Assembly: GCA_017467745.1 (NCBI GenBank)
Contig: JAFUKV010000202.1
Coordinates: forward strand, 1-10,299
DNA length: 10,299 nt
Direction: 5' to 3'
Source of the DNA: Bacteroidaceae bacterium
Lineage (GTDB): Bacteria > Bacteroidota > Bacteroidia > Bacteroidales > CHK158-818
The translations under genes and the position numbers were made by a program. Shown here in pieces: positions 7,535 through 10,299 of the stretch (positions are counted from its first letter, which is position 1; every line of letters begins with the position of its first letter). The notes under the pieces were generated by a model, which saw nothing but the letters and a program-made list of their open reading frames with translations, did not search any database and was not told where the DNA came from.

Positions 7535-8356
7535 ATGTATTTGAAATATTTTTTTGTCTTATACTGCTTATTCTGTTCCTTTTACGCCTCAGGACAAAGT
7601 TATGAACAATGGCTTGACTTATATTTCACACATATAGAAATGGACAGCCTCGAAGCCGCAGAACAGGATTTGAAACAAGCCTTAAAAAAAGACCCGACCA
7701 ACATACAAAACTCTATGCTCTTATCCAATTTAGGAACTATACAACGGCGTTTAGGTAAAAACGAAGATGCTTTGGTTTCATACAACAGCGCCCTATCTAT
7801 CTTGCCAAATTCTACGGTTTTTTTAATGAACCGGGCTGCGCTATTTGCAGAAATGAACCGAATGGACGATGCTCTCAATGATTACAGCCGCGTACTTTCA
7901 TTAGACGGAAAAATACAAGATGCCTATTATCTTCGCGGACTTGTATATATAGAAAAAAAAGATACGGTAAGCGCTTTATATGATTTTAACCGGCTACTTA
8001 AAATCAACCCGAACAGTTCAAACGGACGTTTAGGGTTAGCTGCCATACATAAATTAAAACGAGAATACGCAAAATCCATATATCTATACACGGAAGTATT
8101 AAAACAAAACCCGACAAAAGCATCTATCTATGCAAGTCGTTCAGAAACTTACTTGCTTGACGGAAAGCCTAAAAAAGCTCTGGAAGATATAAACAAAGCC
8201 ATAAGTTTAAAAGAAAACGATCCTTTATTTTTTTATATCCGAGCCCGTGTTTTTTTAGCTTTATATGAAAAGGAAAACGCAAAAACGGATTTGGGAAAAG
8301 CTCAAAATCTCGGATTCGATGAAGAATTAATTGACCTCATACTAAAACAATTGTAA
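7535..8356 (+). CDS. Secreted tetratricopeptide-repeat protein
   Basis: I take the ATG at 7535 (273 residues) rather than the in-frame ATG at 7460. It gives a proper signal peptide, MYLKYFF then a hydrophobic core and a likely cleavage ASG|Q after residue 20, and it lies downstream of a -7 element. The mature part is a run of about six or seven tetratricopeptide repeats from about residue 24 to 263. Typical units are GKNEDALVSYNSALSILPNS (74-93), RMDDALNDYSRVLSL (109-123) and GKPKKALEDINKAISLKEND (210-229), each with the Gly/Ala/Tyr/Ala/Pro pattern. It should form a superhelical scaffold for protein partners in the periplasm or at the inner face of the outer membrane. No enzymatic domain is present and the partner is unknown. 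It is followed at 94 bases by the HU/SPOR gene on the same strand, which has its own promoter. Confidence 0.88.
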   Translation: MYLKYFFVLYCLFCSFYASGQSYEQWLDLYFTHIEMDSLEAAEQDLKQALKKDPTNIQNSMLLSNLGTIQRRLGKNEDALVSYNSALSILPNSTVFLMNRAALFAEMNRMDDALNDYSRVLSLDGKIQDAYYLRGLVYIEKKDTVSALYDFNRLLKINPNSSNGRLGLAAIHKLKREYAKSIYLYTEVLKQNPTKASIYASRSETYLLDGKPKKALEDINKAISLKENDPLFFYIRARVFLALYEKENAKTDLGKAQNLGFDEELIDLILKQL

Positions 8357-8410
8357 ACAATATCCGTCTATATCAGGCTTTGTTTCTGTTATATTTTTAT
8401 TCATTGTACA

Positions 8411-8442
8411 TTTTCTAATCCCAACGAGATTTCGTATCTTTG
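8411..8442 (+). promoter_or_regulatory. Promoter very close to the start of the HU/SPOR gene
   Basis: TATCTTTG (8435-8442) is an exact Bacteroidetes -7 element. The -33 position, 20 bases upstream, holds TTTT (8411-8414), a partial match. Only eight bases separate the -7 box from the ATG at 8451, so the message should have a leader of roughly four bases or none. The rest of 8357-8450 contains no hairpin terminator that I can see for the preceding TPR gene. Confidence 0.6.
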
Positions 8443-8450
8443 CCGTACGA

Positions 8451-9401
8451 ATGTATAAAATAACGGCACATATTAAACGTCTTTTAATTGAGAACGATAA
8501 AGTTATCGTTCCGGGACTTGGTACATTCAAATTGGATTATTCTCCCGCATCTATTGAAAACGAACAATTTATTCCGCCTACTAAACAACTTTATTTCGAC
8601 AATACGCTCTACCCCAACGATGGTTTATTAGTAAGGAGTATTCTGAAATCAGAACAATCCGATTACGTATCAGCCAACTCCTTAATAGAAAAAGAAGTAT
8701 TGTCTCTAAAAAAAGAGATAGAAAATTCGTCTACTAAAAGCGTTCTTTTAGAAGGATTAGGCGAATTGCAACAAATGCCTTCGGGATATTTACGCTTGAA
8801 AACAGCAAACGTTTTCCCGTTTTTTATCGACGGATACGGATATGAACCGATTTCATTACAACCGGTGTTGTCATCTCGGCAAAAATCCGAAAAAGAAAAC
8901 CTACCGATAAAAGATGTACGTATTGAAATCTCTTTACGTAAAGATTTTATACATAAAATAGCAACCATAGCAGCTATATTACTACTCATTTTGATATTTC
9001 CTACCAAAATAGAAAACGGGAATATTTCTACTACTTATGCAGGTCTCATACCTCCTATAATAAATACGCAGGAAATACCTCATCCGGAAATCACAGAAAA
9101 CGATATTTCTTCAGAACAACAGGAAAACACGGAACAGCAACAAGCAACAACTACCCAAACAGCCGCACAAAAACAATACCATATCATAATATCCAGTTTG
9201 CCATCGCGAGAAGCGGCTCAAATACAAATAGAACGATTCTCTCAAAATGGAATTGACTCTCTATCAACCGTAGAACGAGATAATAAAATCAGATTATCTA
9301 TCCGTCATTTCAATACGTTAGACGAAGCAACCGTCTATCTCTCCGAATTAAAGGAAACTCGTCCCGAATTATCCGATGCTTGGATACTGACTGTACGATA
9401 A
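8451..9401 (+). CDS. HU-CCDC81-type DNA-binding-fold protein with transmembrane helix and SPOR domain
   Basis: This 316-residue protein has four parts. Residues about 1-57 match the first HU-CCDC81 bacterial domain: an N-terminal helix MYKITAHIKRLLIENDKVIV, then PGLGTF (21-26). Residues about 58-128 match the second HU-like domain, with LEGLGELQ (100-107) and a Gly-rich end. After a charged linker a single membrane helix lies at about 167-184 (IHKIATIAAILLLILIF). A Gln/Thr/Glu-rich linker (about 205-240) leads to a C-terminal SPOR domain (about 241-316): YHIIISSLPSREAAQ near its start and WILTVR at the end. HU-fold domains would face the cytoplasm, and SPOR domains bind denuded septal peptidoglycan. 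This architecture is known from Bacteroidetes genomes, where HU-CCDC81 proteins have been proposed to tie chromosome to envelope or septum; the cellular role here is inference. The start is fixed by the domain edge, although the promoter sits only eight bases upstream. Confidence 0.9.
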   Translation: MYKITAHIKRLLIENDKVIVPGLGTFKLDYSPASIENEQFIPPTKQLYFDNTLYPNDGLLVRSILKSEQSDYVSANSLIEKEVLSLKKEIENSSTKSVLLEGLGELQQMPSGYLRLKTANVFPFFIDGYGYEPISLQPVLSSRQKSEKENLPIKDVRIEISLRKDFIHKIATIAAILLLILIFPTKIENGNISTTYAGLIPPIINTQEIPHPEITENDISSEQQENTEQQQATTTQTAAQKQYHIIISSLPSREAAQIQIERFSQNGIDSLSTVERDNKIRLSIRHFNTLDEATVYLSELKETRPELSDAWILTVR

Positions 9402-9417
9402 ATTTTCAAAATAATCA

Positions 9418-9437
9418 AAGAGAAGGCCACCTCTCTT
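9418..9437 (+). other. Small hairpin between the HU/SPOR and nitroreductase genes
   Basis: AAGAGA (9418-9423) pairs with TCTCTT (9432-9437), and inside it GG (9425-9426) can pair with CC (9430-9431) around a three-base loop with one bulged A. No T-tract follows on the plus strand, so it is not a standard intrinsic terminator; it could slow decay or attenuate read-through. The rest of the gap (9438-9495) is AT-rich without an exact TAnnTTTG, so I cannot place a promoter for the nitroreductase. Confidence 0.35.
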
Positions 9438-9495
9438 AAACAAAAAGAAAAATACAACTGTTGTTATTTTAATTCATTTATAAAACTACATAACG

Positions 9496-10242
9496 ATGAA
9501 ATCAATAGAAGATATCCTGCTAAAACGTACTTCTGTAAGACGGTATGAACGAAAAAAAATAGAACCCGAAAAACTCGAATTTATATATAATGCCATTCGT
9601 AATACCCCTACAAGCTATAACGGACAACAATTTTCAGTAATAGCAATAAGTGATCAACTTTTAAAAGAAGAATTATACGCCATTACCGGACAAAAACAAA
9701 TCAAAACTTCTGCGATTTTCTTAGTATTCTGCGCAGATTTCAATAAAATAAAAATAATAGCCGACTCATTAGGAATAGAATTTCCTGAATTTACCAATAC
9801 GGCCGACGGATATACAGTAGGCGTCATAGACGCTGCCTTAGCCATGCAAAATGCAGTTAATGCCGCACAAGGATTGGGTTTAGGATGCTGCTGCATAGGA
9901 TATGCCCGCACAGCCGACCCGGAAAAAATTGCAAAAATATTGAAACTGCCTAAAAACGTATGCGTAGTATGCGGATTGGCAATTGGTTATCCAAACGAAT
10001 TTCCAGACTTAAAACCCAAACAACCAAAATCGTTGCTCATACACGAAAATCACTATCGTACCGACGACATGTCTAACGAACTGACGGAATACAACCAAAC
10101 AATCTCCCAATACAATCAAACCCGTAGCGGATCGACAACAACAAACGACTGGGCTTCGCATATTGTAGATTATTATAAGGAAGCAATGAATTACAAAATA
10201 AAAGAATACCTCAAATCACAAGGATTCGACATCAAACAATAA
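9496..10242 (+). CDS. NfsA-like FMN-dependent nitroreductase family protein
   Basis: The 248-residue protein belongs to the nitroreductase fold. The N-terminal LLKRTSVRRY (8-17) carries the Arg/Ser residues that hold the FMN phosphate. PTSYNGQ (38-44) occupies the place of the flavin-loop APSSxNxQ motif. GLGLGCCCIG (126-135) is the glycine-rich flavin-contacting segment, and LAIGYPNE (161-168) follows it. The C-terminal part (185-248), rich in Tyr/Asn/Gln and ending in a helical YKEAMNYKIKEYL, matches the extension that clasps the dimer partner in NfsA/Frp types. Length fits that group. Members are cytoplasmic homodimers that reduce nitroaromatics, quinones or flavins with NAD(P)H; the physiological substrate is unknown. 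Three cysteines in a row (131-133) are uncommon at this site. The ATG at 9496 has no Shine-Dalgarno. A strong terminator ends the transcript. Confidence 0.93.
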   Translation: MKSIEDILLKRTSVRRYERKKIEPEKLEFIYNAIRNTPTSYNGQQFSVIAISDQLLKEELYAITGQKQIKTSAIFLVFCADFNKIKIIADSLGIEFPEFTNTADGYTVGVIDAALAMQNAVNAAQGLGLGCCCIGYARTADPEKIAKILKLPKNVCVVCGLAIGYPNEFPDLKPKQPKSLLIHENHYRTDDMSNELTEYNQTISQYNQTRSGSTTTNDWASHIVDYYKEAMNYKIKEYLKSQGFDIKQ

Positions 10243-10247
10243 AAAAC

Positions 10248-10284
10248 AAGGAGAAACAATAAAAAAGTTTCTCCTTTAATTTTT
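10248..10284 (+). terminator. Intrinsic terminator after the nitroreductase gene
   Basis: A perfect 10-base stem pairs AAGGAGAAAC (10248-10257) with GTTTCTCCTT (10267-10276) around a nine-base A-rich loop. It is followed by TAATTTTT (10277-10284). The hairpin begins six bases after the stop codon at 10240-10242. The A-run upstream (10241-10246) would give a T-tract on the minus strand, so it may work in both directions. Confidence 0.85.
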
Positions 10285-10299
10285 CAAACGACACAAAAT

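Noticed and set aside
9453..9476. Short repeat around ACAACTGTTGTTATTTT as a terminator before the nitroreductase gene
   Set aside because: The perfect part of the stem is four pairs, too short to be convincing.

Overview
The window looks like chromosomal core DNA from a member of the Bacteroidota, most likely order Bacteroidales. Three observations support this. The DNA is AT-rich and genes start without Shine-Dalgarno sequences. Several starts are preceded by the Bacteroidetes-type promoter (-33 TTTG-like, about 20 bases, -7 TAnnTTTG). The gene families also fit, especially a HU-CCDC81/SPOR membrane protein and a histidine kinase with the H-box typical of the phylum. I cannot name a genus. 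I see no mobile element, CRISPR array, tRNA or rRNA.

Layout. Positions 1-717 (+) hold the 3' part of a sensor histidine kinase gene that begins outside the window. Positions 842-2008 (+) encode an unrecognised protein with a putative lipoprotein signal at one end and a membrane anchor plus basic tail at the other. From 7398 down to 2052 (-) five genes lie head to tail: prmA (ribosomal protein L11 methyltransferase), a secreted TPR-like protein, a MalY/PatB-type PLP enzyme, an AspC-like aminotransferase, and a LolC/LolE/FtsX-type permease. Gaps are 5 and 25 bases, then 77 bases containing a well-formed internal promoter, then a 4-base ATGA overlap. A divergent intergenic region (7399-7534) separates this cluster from three + strand genes: a secreted TPR protein (7535-8356), the HU-CCDC81/TM/SPOR protein (8451-9401), and an NfsA-like nitroreductase (9496-10242). 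The last gene is followed by a clear intrinsic terminator.

How the genes may work together. The minus-strand cluster combines translation-apparatus modification, amino-acid/sulfur PLP chemistry and an envelope permease. This looks like co-transcribed housekeeping genes rather than one pathway, and the internal promoter would let the AspC-like/permease pair be expressed separately. The most distinctive gene is at 8451: two predicted HU-like DNA-binding-fold domains on one side of a membrane helix and a peptidoglycan-binding SPOR domain on the other. That architecture could link chromosome and division septum. The least understood gene is at 842. No stretch over 300 bases lacks a gene; the longest gaps are 718-841, 7399-7534, 8357-8450 and 9402-9495.
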